A DNA stretch of 64,000 bases from Prostheceraeus crozeri (taxonomy: Eukaryota > Platyhelminthes > Polycladida > Euryleptidae): NCBI GenBank assembly GCA_907163375.1, contig CAJQUW010003572.1, forward strand, positions 36,846 through 100,845. Reading direction: 5' to 3'. A program made the position numbers and the translations under genes. Below, one piece after another: positions 38,995 through 48,471 of the stretch. Every line of letters begins with the position of its first letter. Positions within the stretch are counted from its first letter, which is position 1. Below the pieces are notes generated by a model that was given only the letters and a program-made list of their open reading frames with translations, ran no database searches and was not told where the DNA came from.

Positions 38995-39987
38995 TTAATG
39001 GGATATTGGATTCCCATAAAAATCTGGTTTCCTCCTTTCCCTTCCAGAGCGTCTTACTATAAAAGGCAGTTCTGTGCTGTTTTGGCGCAAATCGTATTCA
39101 TCGATGTCGATGTACTGTCCTGGAGGGAGTTCATTGGTTTTCAGCAGGTGTCTTCGGTTTCTCCGGTACTTCTTGCCTTCAACCTCAACTTCATAAGATC
39201 TCCTATTGACCTTCTTTACGCAAATCCCTTTTGTCCATGTTTCTTTTCCAGGTAGTTTCATTCTGATTGTTTGTCCGGGTTGTAAATCTTGTAAAGGCTT
39301 CGTTTGTCTGTTATAATATTTCGCTTGTCTTACTTTACTCTCAGTAAGCTTTCTCTTGCATTCATTATCTTGTATATGCTCGTGCATATAATTGCTTGAT
39401 TTTGTTGGTATAAGTGTTCGTGTCCGTCTACCAAATAGTCTTTGTGCTGGACTGGTACTAATGCCTTCTGTTGGCGTATTTCTCCAATCAAGAAGAGCTA
39501 AATATATATCATGATTCGCGTCTTGATTCTTATTGAATATGCTTTTGATAGTTTTGACAGCATTTTCCGCTTTGCCGTTTGATTGGCTATATGTTGGACT
39601 CGATGTTGTATGTCGAAATTTCCATTCTTTTGATAAGTTTGCAAAATCTTGACTGGCAAACTGTGGACCATTATCGGTAATTAACTTTTCTGGTATTCCA
39701 TGTCTAGCAAAAATAGACTTTATGTGTTGTATTACATTCTTGCTGGATAGTTGTTTAGAAAGTGTAGCGATTTCCACAAAATTAGAAAAATGATCAACCA
39801 TAACAATATAATGTTGATTTCGATACTGAAAGAGATCTGCGCTCACTGTTGCCCATGCTCGATCGGGTACTTGCTCTTGGATAATAGGTTCTTTTTGTTG
39901 GTGTGCTCGATATTTGAGACATACACGTATGTGACATCTTGAAATGAGATCTTTGACTTCAGCGTTCATTCCAGGCCAAAATATCAA
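38995..39987 (-). pseudogene. Gypsy pol: integrase
   Basis: The frame covers the end of the zinc-binding domain (CHIRVC), then the DDE core: VSADLFQY, ITDNGPQFAS and QSNGKAENAVKTIK with the third acidic residue. A basic C-terminal region follows (KKYRRNRRHLLKTNE), ending in RRSGRERRKPDFYG. It would insert the cDNA into host DNA. It lies in a different frame from RT-RNase H; the shift is around 40000-40015, before the zinc-binding domain is complete. Confidence 0.9.
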
Positions 39988-41806
39988 CTCTCTTGCTCTT
40001 CGTAAGCATTCCTTCTATCCCAATGTGTGATGAATGTATTTCTGCCAAATACTTTTTTCGAAGGCTTGCTGGTATTAGAATTATTTGCCCTTTGAATATT
40101 ATTCCATCTTCGCAAACTAATTCATCACGATACTGAAAATATATTCTAGTCACGTTATCTGCTAGTTCTGATATATAATTAGGCCACCCTAAAGATATCA
40201 GCTGAATAATTTTCTGCAGAACTTGATCATCTGCCGTAGCTTGCCGTATTTCTTCAAACTGTTGTTCTGATCCACCAAATTCATGTGTTTTCAACATTCG
40301 GATATGTTCAAGAGATTTAAAAAATTGTTCATTTTCTTCCAACTGTACAAGAAGTGTTTCGTCAAAATGTTCATTGTTTGTTGAATCATTTATGAAAGCT
40401 TGGCTTAAGGTATCAGCGATATATAATAGAGTGCCTTTTTTGTATGTTACTTTTAGATCATACTTTTGCAGAAATAATAGCATTCTCTGAAGTCGTTTAG
40501 GTGATTTAAAAATATCTTTATTAAATATTGTCTCTAAAGGCTTGTGATCCGATTCGACTATGATGTTAGGTTTACAATACAGGTATTGGTCGAATTTTGT
40601 ACATGAATGTGCAATTGCCAAACACTCTTTTTCTATTTGTGCATATCTTTGTTCAGTAGGAGTTAAAGCTCTAGACGTAAAAGATACTGGTCTTCCGTTT
40701 TGCAATAACACTCCACCAAGTCCTTTTTCGCTGGAATCACATTGTATTGTTACTTCTAATTTTGGGTCGAAATATGCTAATATCGGAGTTTTCGTTACCA
40801 TAAGTTTCAGTTCATCAATTGCTTGCTGATGATCTTCAGTCCATCTCCATTCTGCATCTTTCTGTGTTAATTTTCGTAGTGGCTCCATTACATCTGATAG
40901 TTTAGGTAGAAATTTTGCCAGATATTGGCACATTCCTATAAAGCGCATTAGATCTTTTACATTTTGTGGATCCGGCATTTTCGTTATGGCTTCAACCTTC
41001 CTCATGTCTATCTTAACACCTTGATCAGTTAGTACATGACAAATGAATGGAACTTCCGTCATTCTTAATTTTATTTTGTCTTTATTTAATTTTAAATTCT
41101 TTTCTCTGGCACGTTCAAGGAATCGCTTCAAGTTTTCGTCGTGATCCTTCAGTGCTGATTCTTGCGTATCTCCGAAACCACATATCAGGAAATCATCTGC
41201 TATCCCTTCTACTCCCTTGACTCCCTCTATCAATTCATTCATCTTTCTTTGCCAGACTTCTGGTGCAGAATTGATCCCAAATGGCATTCTTCTCCAACAG
41301 TATCTACCAAACGGTGTGTCAAATGTTGTTAGAAGACTCGAATTATAATCAAGTTTAACTTGCCAAAACCCATCCTTTGCGTCTAAAACACTGAAAAATT
41401 TTGCATTTTGCAATCTTGTAGCAACATCTTCTACTGTTGGTAGTAGATAGTGCTCTCTTTTAATTGCCTTATTGAGATGTCGTGGATCAATACATATCCT
41501 CAATTTTCCAGGTTTACAAACTACAACCAAACTTGAAACCCAATCTGTTGATTCTGTCACTCTTTGTAAAATTCCTTCATATTCAAGTTTTGTCAGGTAT
41601 TCTCGTAATTTGTCTCTGATTGCGATAGGTATTTTTCTTGGAGGATTTATCACTGGTTTCACTGTTTCATCAATTGTAATTGAGTATTCACCAGGAATGC
41701 AACCAAATCCATTAAATACATCATCAAATGTAGATAAAATGTCCTCTGATTTTAGAGAACTCGTTACGCTAAGTACTTCCAACTCTGGGGTGCTAATCAG
41801 ACACAT
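39959..41806 (-). pseudogene. Gypsy pol: reverse transcriptase and RNase H
   Basis: RT motifs are clear: RICIDPRHLNKAI, FFSVLDAKDGFWQV and a catalytic box GIADDFLICG. The RNase H domain follows (TIQCDSSEKGLGG, then QIEKECLAIAHSC and VESDHKPLE). The same frame is open upstream of the ATG at 41806 as far as 41986 and there continues the protease, up to the TGA at 41987-41989. So the ATG at 41806 is not a natural start. The 3' end runs out of frame just before the integrase zinc motif is complete. Confidence 0.92.
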
Positions 41807-41986
41807 TTCTTGACTAGTAGCTAAGCATAATAGAGGGTTAGCATTGACATACGCGACAATAACTTTCAGCTCGCGTTTATAACCGTTAGGGTATTCAACG
41901 GATATGATAGTTGCTCCTGCAATTTTCAGTCTCGATCCGTTGCACGTATCTATGCGAATATTGCCTTTTTTCAGCTTGTTTCCGTA

Positions 41987-43024
41987 TCAATCGCCGGTGA
42001 TACGTACATATTCCTGAAAAGGTAGTACGTTACAAGTGGCACCCGTATCAATTTGCCAATTAACAGATTTATCAGTTTTCCAGATACGTAGAGACTTCAC
42101 TAATTTCCTTGTTTTGTCACTAGAGATGTGGAAAATTTCATGGTCTTCCCGTTCATCGTCACTTAATGCATTTGCTTTGTTGTAGAATGATCGGCAACAT
42201 CGTGCGAAGTGAGTTTTTTTCTTGCATTTTTGACATATTTGACCCCATGCTGGACATTTATCTTTACTAAAATAATGTTTTGTTCCACAGTATCTACAAT
42301 CATTGTTATTGGGAGTCTTCATGTTAGTATTTGGTTGTCTGAATTTGTAAGCTTGCTTTTTATTCTGTCGATAATTACATGTATTACTTTTCGGGAAATT
42401 ATTCTTATTATTGTTCGGTGATCGTTTCATGTTAGTAACAAAATTAGTCTCATCAATAGCGCTTACCATGGCTTGACTGTGTTTCTGGGCTGTTTCAATG
42501 CTACGAATAATTTCTAAGACGTATTTCAGGTCTGGATCAGGTTCTCTGAGCAATCTCTCTCTAACCTTGTCATCCTTTATACCAATGACAACATGATCAC
42601 GTAATTGCCTGTCTTTATCTTTGAAATTACAATTTTCTGCAATTGTTCTCAAGGCGGTGACGTAATTGTCTATGGACTCTCCATCTTGTTGCTTTCGTTT
42701 GTAGAAGCGATATGTTTCAAACAAAGTATTTTTTCGTGGGATACAATAATTCCTAAGTTCTTTCAGCACTGGTTCTATTTTCAATTCATCCCCAATTTTG
42801 TCAAATTCCAGTGTCTCATATAGCTCTACTCCTTCTTCTCCTATTATAGTCAACAATGTAGCTACTCTTTCTTCGTCCGTCTTTGATTGTAATCCGACTG
42901 CAATTTCGTATCTCCTCCATGCTTTCTCAAATTTCCTCCAATCTTCTGCGATATCGCCATTATGCAGGTTTAATTCTTTTTGGTACAGGTATATTCGAAG
43001 CCATACCGAATCTTCTGACACCAT
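41987..43024 (-). CDS. Gypsy gag with start of protease
   Basis: 345 residues. The first 150 are the capsid-like helical gag domain (AEDWRKFEKAWRRYE, then YRFYKRKQQDGESIDNYVTA). Two Cys-rich knuckles follow (CRYCGTKHYFSKDKC and CQKCKKKTHFARCC) for RNA binding. The frame enters the aspartic protease (WQIDTGATCNVLPF) and ends in TGA a few residues later, although the protease text continues in the same frame beyond it. The ATG overlaps the last base of the 5' LTR and the primer site, a very compact arrangement. The TGA may be a mutation or a readthrough codon. Confidence 0.88.
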   Translation of the reverse strand: MVSEDSVWLRIYLYQKELNLHNGDIAEDWRKFEKAWRRYEIAVGLQSKTDEERVATLLTIIGEEGVELYETLEFDKIGDELKIEPVLKELRNYCIPRKNTLFETYRFYKRKQQDGESIDNYVTALRTIAENCNFKDKDRQLRDHVVIGIKDDKVRERLLREPDPDLKYVLEIIRSIETAQKHSQAMVSAIDETNFVTNMKRSPNNNKNNFPKSNTCNYRQNKKQAYKFRQPNTNMKTPNNNDCRYCGTKHYFSKDKCPAWGQICQKCKKKTHFARCCRSFYNKANALSDDEREDHEIFHISSDKTRKLVKSLRIWKTDKSVNWQIDTGATCNVLPFQEYVRITGD

Positions 43025-43230
43025 GCAATGTGTTTGGTCTATTGGATTTAAAACGAGCGTCTTTCCAGCTCCAGATGCTTTATTCAGTCATCATTACAGA
43101 AGTTCAACTCAATCTATGTAATGCAAGATATTAGCATTCATATTTACATTAAATTCAAATTATAGCAATTCAGCTAACTCACTAAGGTCATCGAACTGGT
43201 CAAAGTTCATGGATATCAACTCACGTTACA
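43024..43230 (-). repeat. Gypsy 5' LTR (right copy)
   Basis: Partner of 38747-38953. The putative primer-binding site TGGTGTCAGAAG sits immediately inside, at 43023-43012 on the minus strand. Confidence 0.93.
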
Positions 43231-43235
43231 CAAGG

Positions 43236-44188
43236 TGCGGCATAATAAATGTGACTAAATCTTAATGTAGCGTATCTTTCTAATTATCTGACAGAAATTG
43301 ACAAATGAGGTCTCATTTTGAAGCCACAACCAGCATTGCAATGATTGCATTGGAGGATGAGAGTACAATATACGCACAAAGCAAAAGAACTCGAAATTCA
43401 ATAAACTAAATTTAAAAAAACAGCGACTGAATGGAAAAGCAAGCCTACCTCCTATTCTTCACTTAAACGATAGTCATCATGACGAAGTCTTTCTGTTACA
43501 GATGATCACACAGCATCAATATTGGGTGATGACTGGATCAACAACCTTCAGCAATCACACCAGATGTAACAGAACGCCAAAAATTTTGTGTTTTCCTGTT
43601 TTATTTCTTCCACATCTTTTCCACATTTCGTCCAAGTTAAACCCCAATTACTTTCATTTACTACTTTCAATTCTTCACTTAAATGATAATCATCATGGAG
43701 AAATCTTTCACCATTGTTACAAATGATCAAACAGCTTTCATTTCAATCATGCAATGCTGAGTATTTGTAGGTACATAAAAAGATCATAGTAGTGAAAACT
43801 GTGCCCTACTTGCGAGGGATAGGTACATGGATAGGTACATGTAAAATTTAGTGTTATCAATAGGTACATGGATAGGTACATGTATAATTCAGTGTTATCA
43901 ATAGGAACATGGATAGGTACATGTATAAGTCAGTGTTATGAATAGGAACTTGTATGAGATCTGTTTTACTGGATAGGTACATGTGTTTGGTACACTCGGT
44001 TGAGTACACTGTGTTTCGGAACGTCTATGATCGAACTTGTGTGGTTTGGTTCTGAGCACTTGGGTACGTACCGATAGACGTCCGTTGTTTGATTTTGAAT
44101 GGGTTTGCTCAATTGCGACTATTGTGACTATTGAAACCATTGTCATCAAGATGACACATTGATTTTCCTTTTACGTAGACAAACTAAG
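43236..44188. other. non-coding left flank of the Polinton region
   Basis: No gene is visible. A diverged direct repeat (ATTCTTCACTTAAA...) occurs at 43454-43518 and again at 43670-43738, 216 bp apart. A 41-bp tandem repeat follows and is listed separately. The left terminal inverted repeat of the Polinton would be expected in this interval, but I could not match any part of it to the right side. Confidence 0.5.
43819..43951. repeat. 41-bp tandem repeat, about 3.2 copies
   Basis: Units start ATAGGTACATGG or ATAGGAACATGG at 43819, 43860, 43901 and (partial) 43942, a strict 41-bp period. Each unit contains a second GGATAGGTACATGTA and the word AGTGTTAT. The word ATAGGTACAT also appears at the other side of the Polinton region (near 62579). 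Confidence 0.85.
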
Positions 44189-44197
44189 CTATAAATA
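44189..44197 (+). promoter_or_regulatory. TATA-like box upstream of RING gene
   Basis: CTATAAATA lies 16 bp before the first ATG of the RING protein at 44213. The distance is short, so the start may lie within the leader or at the later in-frame ATG codons (44225, 44228). Confidence 0.4.
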
Positions 44198-44212
44198 TGA
44201 GATAGTTGTTTG

Positions 44213-44722
44213 ATGACATACATAATGATGACTAGTATCCCAACGTCGTGGGTTGTCGCAAGAGACCTTGGATATTCGTTCAAAGCTATAGAAACTGTAA
44301 CAAATCTCAGTGAAAATATCAACGCTGGTGATTTAGTTGATCGACTAATGGATCTAGATGAGCATGTAATGAATCACAATTTGGATCGTAGGTGGATAGA
44401 GGATTTCTCCATGCTACACTGCAATGATAGTGAAATTAGGAGGATCAAATTGGAACGATATGGAAAGAAAGAGACATCTGACAGTGTTTTAATAAAAAGT
44501 TCTCCCAATAAAAGTGACTTCAGAAGGAAATTAGAAGAAGAGACATTTAAATTATTATGTGAACGGAACTGCGTTAAATGTTTTAAACAGGAACGATCCC
44601 TTCTCTTTTTGCCATGTTCTCATAGCGTTATGTGTTCTACATGTTATGTACCCTTTGAAACTTCATCTTGTCCCCTTTGTGATGAAGAAATATCTTCAAC
44701 AGTCACTGTATATCGTGCGTGA
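44213..44722 (+). CDS. RING-finger protein of the Polinton, IAP-like C-terminus
   Basis: 169 residues from the first ATG after a TATA-like box. The N-terminal two thirds are not recognised. The last 50 residues form a compact C3HC4 RING: CVKCFKQERSLLFLPCSH, then VMCSTC and CPLC, followed by a short tail. That spacing and the position at the very end match inhibitor-of-apoptosis and related E3 ubiquitin ligases. No BIR domain is seen. In a virus-like element such a protein could direct ubiquitination of host or viral proteins; this role is inference. It is the first gene of the plus-strand arm. Confidence 0.7.
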   Translation: MTYIMMTSIPTSWVVARDLGYSFKAIETVTNLSENINAGDLVDRLMDLDEHVMNHNLDRRWIEDFSMLHCNDSEIRRIKLERYGKKETSDSVLIKSSPNKSDFRRKLEEETFKLLCERNCVKCFKQERSLLFLPCSHSVMCSTCYVPFETSSCPLCDEEISSTVTVYRA

Positions 44723-44744
44723 TGAGTCATCATGCAGGTCTGTG

Positions 44745-44786
44745 ATTGGTCACTATTGTGTCTTTGTGTGACTTTTCTATATAAGG
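44745..44786 (+). promoter_or_regulatory. CCAAT (reverse) and TATATAAGG promoter
   Basis: ATTGG at 44745-44749 (inverted CCAAT) stands 29 bp before TATATAAGG at 44778-44786, which is 47 bp before the ATG at 44833. The same TATA form occurs before other genes of the region. Confidence 0.65.
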
Positions 44787-44832
44787 AGGACATTGTACCG
44801 TTCTATTTCAAGCATAATTTGAGGCTAATACA

Positions 44833-45456
44833 ATGTCAATCAGGATGTCGTTCACTACCAACATTCCCATTTCAATAATTTACCGAAGTCAACTCTTCAC
44901 CGGCAATAAATTTTATTCTGCCGTAAATATAACTGGCTATAAAGCGGATTTGGTGGATCTGATGGAGGAAATAGTGAAGTATTTCCGCTGCGGAGAGGAC
45001 GTTGTGGTGCAGAGAATGCTAATGAGAGTCGTGAACAACGGTCTTACACGAGTTGCAAGATTCTGGCTCAATGAAGTATTTCGCCCACTAGCTCAAACGG
45101 AGATTGTACCGGAATACTCTCGCTGTTGGTGCAGCAGTATCCAACGGAAACTCAACACATGTCTCCATGATATTATCACCTCCAGCTACTATGACGAGAA
45201 GGGTGACAAATGTAAATTGGACTTATTCAGTGGACCGCCATCAGTAAGCATCAATGTGGCTGCTCAAGGACATTCTGAGGTAATCAGTTTGCGGGCATAC
45301 TATGCCAATATTTTAAAGACTTTCAATTCAAAGCCCTGCTGTATGTGCTGCCCAATTTCAAAACATCTAATGAAAGACATTGAGCAGCTCATAACTGCTA
45401 CAAATCAGACTCTAGCCGATGTGAGTGTATATCAGTTTCCCTCTACAACTTGTTAA
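44833..45456 (+). CDS. Polinton protein of unknown function
   Basis: 207 residues. I do not recognise the family. The sequence is of mixed composition with many Cys in the C-terminal half (CWCSSIQ, KPCCMCCPISKH), predicted helices around LVDLMEEIVKYF and VVQRMLMRVVNNGLTRVARFW, no signal peptide and no clear membrane segment. It begins 47 bp after a good TATA box, and an AATAAA at 45578-45583 lies 122 bp after its stop, touching the next start codon. Place and promoter indicate a real gene. Confidence 0.6.
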   Translation: MSIRMSFTTNIPISIIYRSQLFTGNKFYSAVNITGYKADLVDLMEEIVKYFRCGEDVVVQRMLMRVVNNGLTRVARFWLNEVFRPLAQTEIVPEYSRCWCSSIQRKLNTCLHDIITSSYYDEKGDKCKLDLFSGPPSVSINVAAQGHSEVISLRAYYANILKTFNSKPCCMCCPISKHLMKDIEQLITATNQTLADVSVYQFPSTTC

Positions 45457-45577
45457 GTGTTTTATGTAATTTTATAAGTACCAGCAACAAACTCTGTGTG
45501 AATGCTTGTAAACTTTTGTGTATAATGTTGTAGGTACTAAGCAAAAATTGTAATTGTATTATCTATTTCCATATTAG

Positions 45578-45583
45578 AATAAA
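45578..45583 (+). terminator. AATAAA polyadenylation signal
   Basis: AATAAA directly before the ATG of the next gene (45585). It is the only such hexamer noted downstream of the stop at 45456. Confidence 0.4.
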
Positions 45584-45584
45584 A

Positions 45585-45977
45585 ATGTCTGTAAAACGGA
45601 AGGCATCTTCTCGTCAATCGAAACGCTCCTTCAAACCTTCAAGTCAGTTTAAAAAGGCGTTGCGAAAGTTAAACAGGATACATGATAATAAGAAGAAGTG
45701 TAAATTGATTCAAAATTCAAGTGATGATTTCATTCGTGATTTAGCTTTTGCAATACACAAATGTCTACCTATTTACAAGCCTCTATTGAATGCTGGCTCT
45801 TTGAATAGCATTAAAAAGTTTTCAAATCCAAGGAGTAGTGATAAGAAAAGGCGAAACGTAATTCAGCGCGGTGGTGGTGGGTTTCTAAGTATGTTAAATG
45901 ATATTGGAAACAGTATTGATGGTGTAATCAATAGTCCGCTTGGAAGGATAGCAACAACTGCTGCAATGTTAATATAA
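45585..45977 (+). CDS. small basic Polinton protein with Gly-rich motif
   Basis: 130 residues, strongly basic in the first half (SVKRKASSRQSKRSFK). A conserved-looking centre reads SSDDFIRDLAFAIHKC. Towards the end IQRGGGGFLSMLNDIGN leads into a hydrophobic tail (GRIATTAAMLI). Proteins with an FIRDL centre and a QRGG-type motif accompany capsid genes in invertebrate Polintons, as far as I recall; their role is not known to me. The Gly-Gly block could be a processing site for the element's protease and the tail might act on membranes; both are inference. An AATAAA overlaps its leader. Confidence 0.6.
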   Translation: MSVKRKASSRQSKRSFKPSSQFKKALRKLNRIHDNKKKCKLIQNSSDDFIRDLAFAIHKCLPIYKPLLNAGSLNSIKKFSNPRSSDKKRRNVIQRGGGGFLSMLNDIGNSIDGVINSPLGRIATTAAMLI

Positions 45978-46035
45978 GGTTAGCGAATCATAAAGTGACA
46001 CGTCATCACTTTGATTGATGAGTCATATATAGGTG

Positions 46036-46044
46036 TATATAAGG
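46036..46044 (+). promoter_or_regulatory. TATATAAGG box
   Basis: TATATAAGG, identical to the box at 44778-44786, lies 85 bp before the ATG at 46129. Confidence 0.65.
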
Positions 46045-46128
46045 AAGACGCTTTAATGATATTTTACCACTTTCAAGTGACAATTCATTTGCGCTGGTTG
46101 AAAGCTCCGAATTAGTACTTGTTGAAAC

Positions 46129-46863
46129 ATGACTCAGAAAATGTATACAATCAGAGAGGAAGGTGACGCTTTTGAGAAAGATCTCTTGAAGCTTCGTCCG
46201 ACACGAAAGGTGCAAGGGATTGGAAATACATTCTACTTTCAAACCTTGAATTATGGTGATGATGGCTTTTATCTTCAAGTTCCATTCTTCCACAGTAATG
46301 GCATGTCTACATCAGGGTATAGCAATATGAGACAAATGCGAGTGACTTTTCCAAAATGGCAACAGGTGATTCTTAAAACTATTGACTCTTTCGCGAAAGA
46401 ATGTGTTGAGCTGCCTGAAAGTGCTCCCACTCATTGGAGAAAGGCATTAGAGGAAGGAGTTAGTTACAAAGAATTGCCGGAATTCGATACACTGTTTTTA
46501 AAACTATCGGATCATTTTCAAGCATTCGATCTCTTAACAAACGCGATGGAATGTAAGGATCTCAAACGGGGTCGCTATATGGGCTTAGTGCACGTTACCG
46601 GACTTTATATTGGCTCACATGGTTCGACTGGTAAAGTCACATCTTTACAAATGAAGGTTCTTCAACTAGTCTATGAACCACTACCAATTGATAAATGTTT
46701 AATTAACATTGATAAGACTGCTTCAAGTGATGGGAAGGAAGAGAGCAAAAAGCGAGGGCGGAAATCTAAAGATGGGAATCCTAAATTGAAGTTGAAGCGC
46801 CAAGATGCTGCCTTGAAAACTTTCTATAATCCTAATTGTGATGAGGAAACACAAATGTTTTAA
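46129..46863 (+). CDS. Polinton protein, possible single-stranded-DNA-binding type
   Basis: 244 residues with its own TATA box and an AATAAA at 46902-46907. The middle is well structured: GNTFYFQTLNYGDDGFYLQVPFF, then an Trp-containing helix, then YMGLVHVTGLYIGS and SLQMKVLQLVYEP, alternating strands that recall an OB-fold. The last 45 residues are basic (KKRGRKSKDGNPKLKLKRQ), which would suit nuclear entry or DNA binding. Polintons need a protein to coat displaced strands during protein-primed replication, so an SSB role is possible. I have no motif that proves it. Confidence 0.55.
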   Translation: MTQKMYTIREEGDAFEKDLLKLRPTRKVQGIGNTFYFQTLNYGDDGFYLQVPFFHSNGMSTSGYSNMRQMRVTFPKWQQVILKTIDSFAKECVELPESAPTHWRKALEEGVSYKELPEFDTLFLKLSDHFQAFDLLTNAMECKDLKRGRYMGLVHVTGLYIGSHGSTGKVTSLQMKVLQLVYEPLPIDKCLINIDKTASSDGKEESKKRGRKSKDGNPKLKLKRQDAALKTFYNPNCDEETQMF

Positions 46864-46901
46864 TTTGTAAATGTAACTTGAAAGTTTCTATTCTGAATGT
46901 A

Positions 46902-46907
46902 AATAAA
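46902..46907 (+). terminator. AATAAA polyadenylation signal
   Basis: AATAAA 39 bp after the stop codon of the preceding gene. Confidence 0.5.
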
Positions 46908-46988
46908 CGTGATCTGGAACATGTGTCTGTTTTGTTGTTCTAAGCAAAATTAGCGGGATGATGAGTTTAATGTTAATGGAATTATAAG

Positions 46989-47624
46989 ATGACAGATTTT
47001 CGTCTATTCACTGATCGCACAATGTGTGTCGCTGGACCAAGTCAGTCCGGTAAAACTACATTTGTAACTGAATTGATACAATATAGAAATGAAATGTTTA
47101 ACAAGGAAATTAAGAGAGTCAAATGGTAGTATGGAATATTTCAACCACAACTACATTCTGCACTTCGTCAGAAAGGTTATGAGGTGAAGCAAGGGTTGCC
47201 ATCAACTGAGGATATCAAAGCAGGTGACTTACTAGTATTAGATGATCTATTACGTGAAAGCAAATCTTCAAAGGATGTAACTGAAATGTTCATTCAAACT
47301 GCACATCATCGGGAAGCTTTTATTATCTACATCACCCAAAACATCTTCGATGGAGGGAAAGAGCAAAGAACTAGAAGTTTGAATACACATTATTTGGCAA
47401 TATTTAAAAATCCAAGAGATAGCAGTCAGATACATCATCTCAGTAGACAGATATTACCTCAACAACCTAAAGTACTTTCAAAAATATATGAAGATGTAAC
47501 AAAGAAACCACATGGCTATCTATTTATTGATCTAACCCAGGAATGTCCGGAACGACTTCGATTTCGAACAAATATCATACCTAATTCCGCTGAACCAATC
47601 ACAGTTTTCTCGGTTCACAGTTAG
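46989..47624 (+). pseudogene. packaging ATPase (FtsK/HerA, A32-like), interrupted by TAG
   Basis: From the ATG at 46989 the frame reads a Walker A GPSQSGKT at residues 17-24, and further on a Walker B LLVLDDLL. The usual downstream block with VTEMFIQTAHHREAF and YITQNIF is intact. Such enzymes pump the genome into the capsid. Codon 47 is TAG (47127-47129), between Walker A and Walker B, just after KRVKW; everything beyond stays in the same frame. The total length of 211 residues fits the family. One nonsense change therefore disables this gene unless the stop is read through. Confidence 0.9.
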
Positions 47625-47663
47625 TTTTAAGCAATGTACTTTGTTGCCTTATTATTTTCGAAC

Positions 47664-48314
47664 ATGTCGTATTCAAAGATGGTAGTCATTCCTCAAGAGG
47701 AGTATGTACAATTGACTACATTACAAAGTGCACAGGAAGTCAAAAATATAGATCAACCTATTACGAATCAACTTAAGGAACTAACACAAAAGGATATGGA
47801 AATTCAGAAGATTAAGGATCCCTATCGACGAATGCAGTTAGCAGCTGAAAACACTGACGAGAGGCGACAGATTCGTGACAAGTTGCGACGATTTATAACC
47901 TTGTCAACACCTCGACCATATCGTGTGCGCGCTGAGCGATTATTTGACTTCATTGATCCACATGTGAAGTTCAATGAGAGAGGGGAGATAATAGATGAAA
48001 CAACTGGTGATGTTATTAGAAATAGTCACATAGATGACCTTCTTCAATATGCTGTCAGAGATGTAAGGCGAAAACTAGGTGCACCACAAGGGTGGACATA
48101 TTTTCAGAAAATTTTATCTGATCAAAATGTACCTCACAATATTATTGGAGGACCGACTGTGAATGAATTGGATAAGGGTCACTTACAAGATGGATCAAAG
48201 AGTAAAACACCCACGATGGCGGTCAAGCCAGAGCTTCATGATCCCGATGATCTGCAACCAAAAAGAGCTCAATGCGTGTTGCGAAGGAGTATAGTAAATA
48301 TTAAGCAAATATGA
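47664..48314 (+). CDS. conserved Polinton accessory protein (unknown)
   Basis: An ATG at 47634 opens the frame, but I prefer the ATG at 47664, which gives MSYSKMVVIPQEEYVQL, the start style I associate with a protein found next to the ATPase and integrase in invertebrate Polintons. 216 residues, highly charged, with a helical centre (DERRQIRDKLRRFI) and IDDLLQYAVRDVRRKLG further on. There is no catalytic motif that I know. It lies 39 bp after the ATPase stop on the same strand. Confidence 0.6.
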   Translation: MSYSKMVVIPQEEYVQLTTLQSAQEVKNIDQPITNQLKELTQKDMEIQKIKDPYRRMQLAAENTDERRQIRDKLRRFITLSTPRPYRVRAERLFDFIDPHVKFNERGEIIDETTGDVIRNSHIDDLLQYAVRDVRRKLGAPQGWTYFQKILSDQNVPHNIIGGPTVNELDKGHLQDGSKSKTPTMAVKPELHDPDDLQPKRAQCVLRRSIVNIKQI

Positions 48315-48471
48315 ATTAAGCCTTGCCTCTCTCATATCATGTCGTTACAAAAATTTTGCTGTTGTTTGAAATCTGCGCTCGAAGGTAAAGCAGAAGAGGG
48401 CATAAAGGTTGATATCAATTGTGTTAGCAGTTGCTGTGCGAGTAATACGCGTGCAAATCAGAACAAAGACG

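Larger units (their letters stand above)
38747..43230 (-). mobile_element. Ty3/Gypsy LTR retrotransposon, nearly complete and young
   Basis: Two 207-bp LTRs (TGTAACGTGAG...ACATTGCA in element orientation) differ at only two positions, so the insertion is recent. Flanks CAAAG (38742-38746) and CAAGG (43231-43235) are a near-match for a 5-bp target duplication. Next to the 5' LTR the internal region starts TGGTGTCAGAAG, a plausible tRNA primer site; next to the 3' LTR is the purine tract AAAAAAAGAGAAGGA. Gag, protease, RT, RNase H and integrase are present in Gypsy order. One in-frame TGA and one frameshift interrupt gag-pol. Confidence 0.95.

Noticed and set aside
43819..43951. CRISPR-like or regulatory array of 41-bp units
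   Set aside because: Units are directly adjacent without spacers; a plain tandem repeat.
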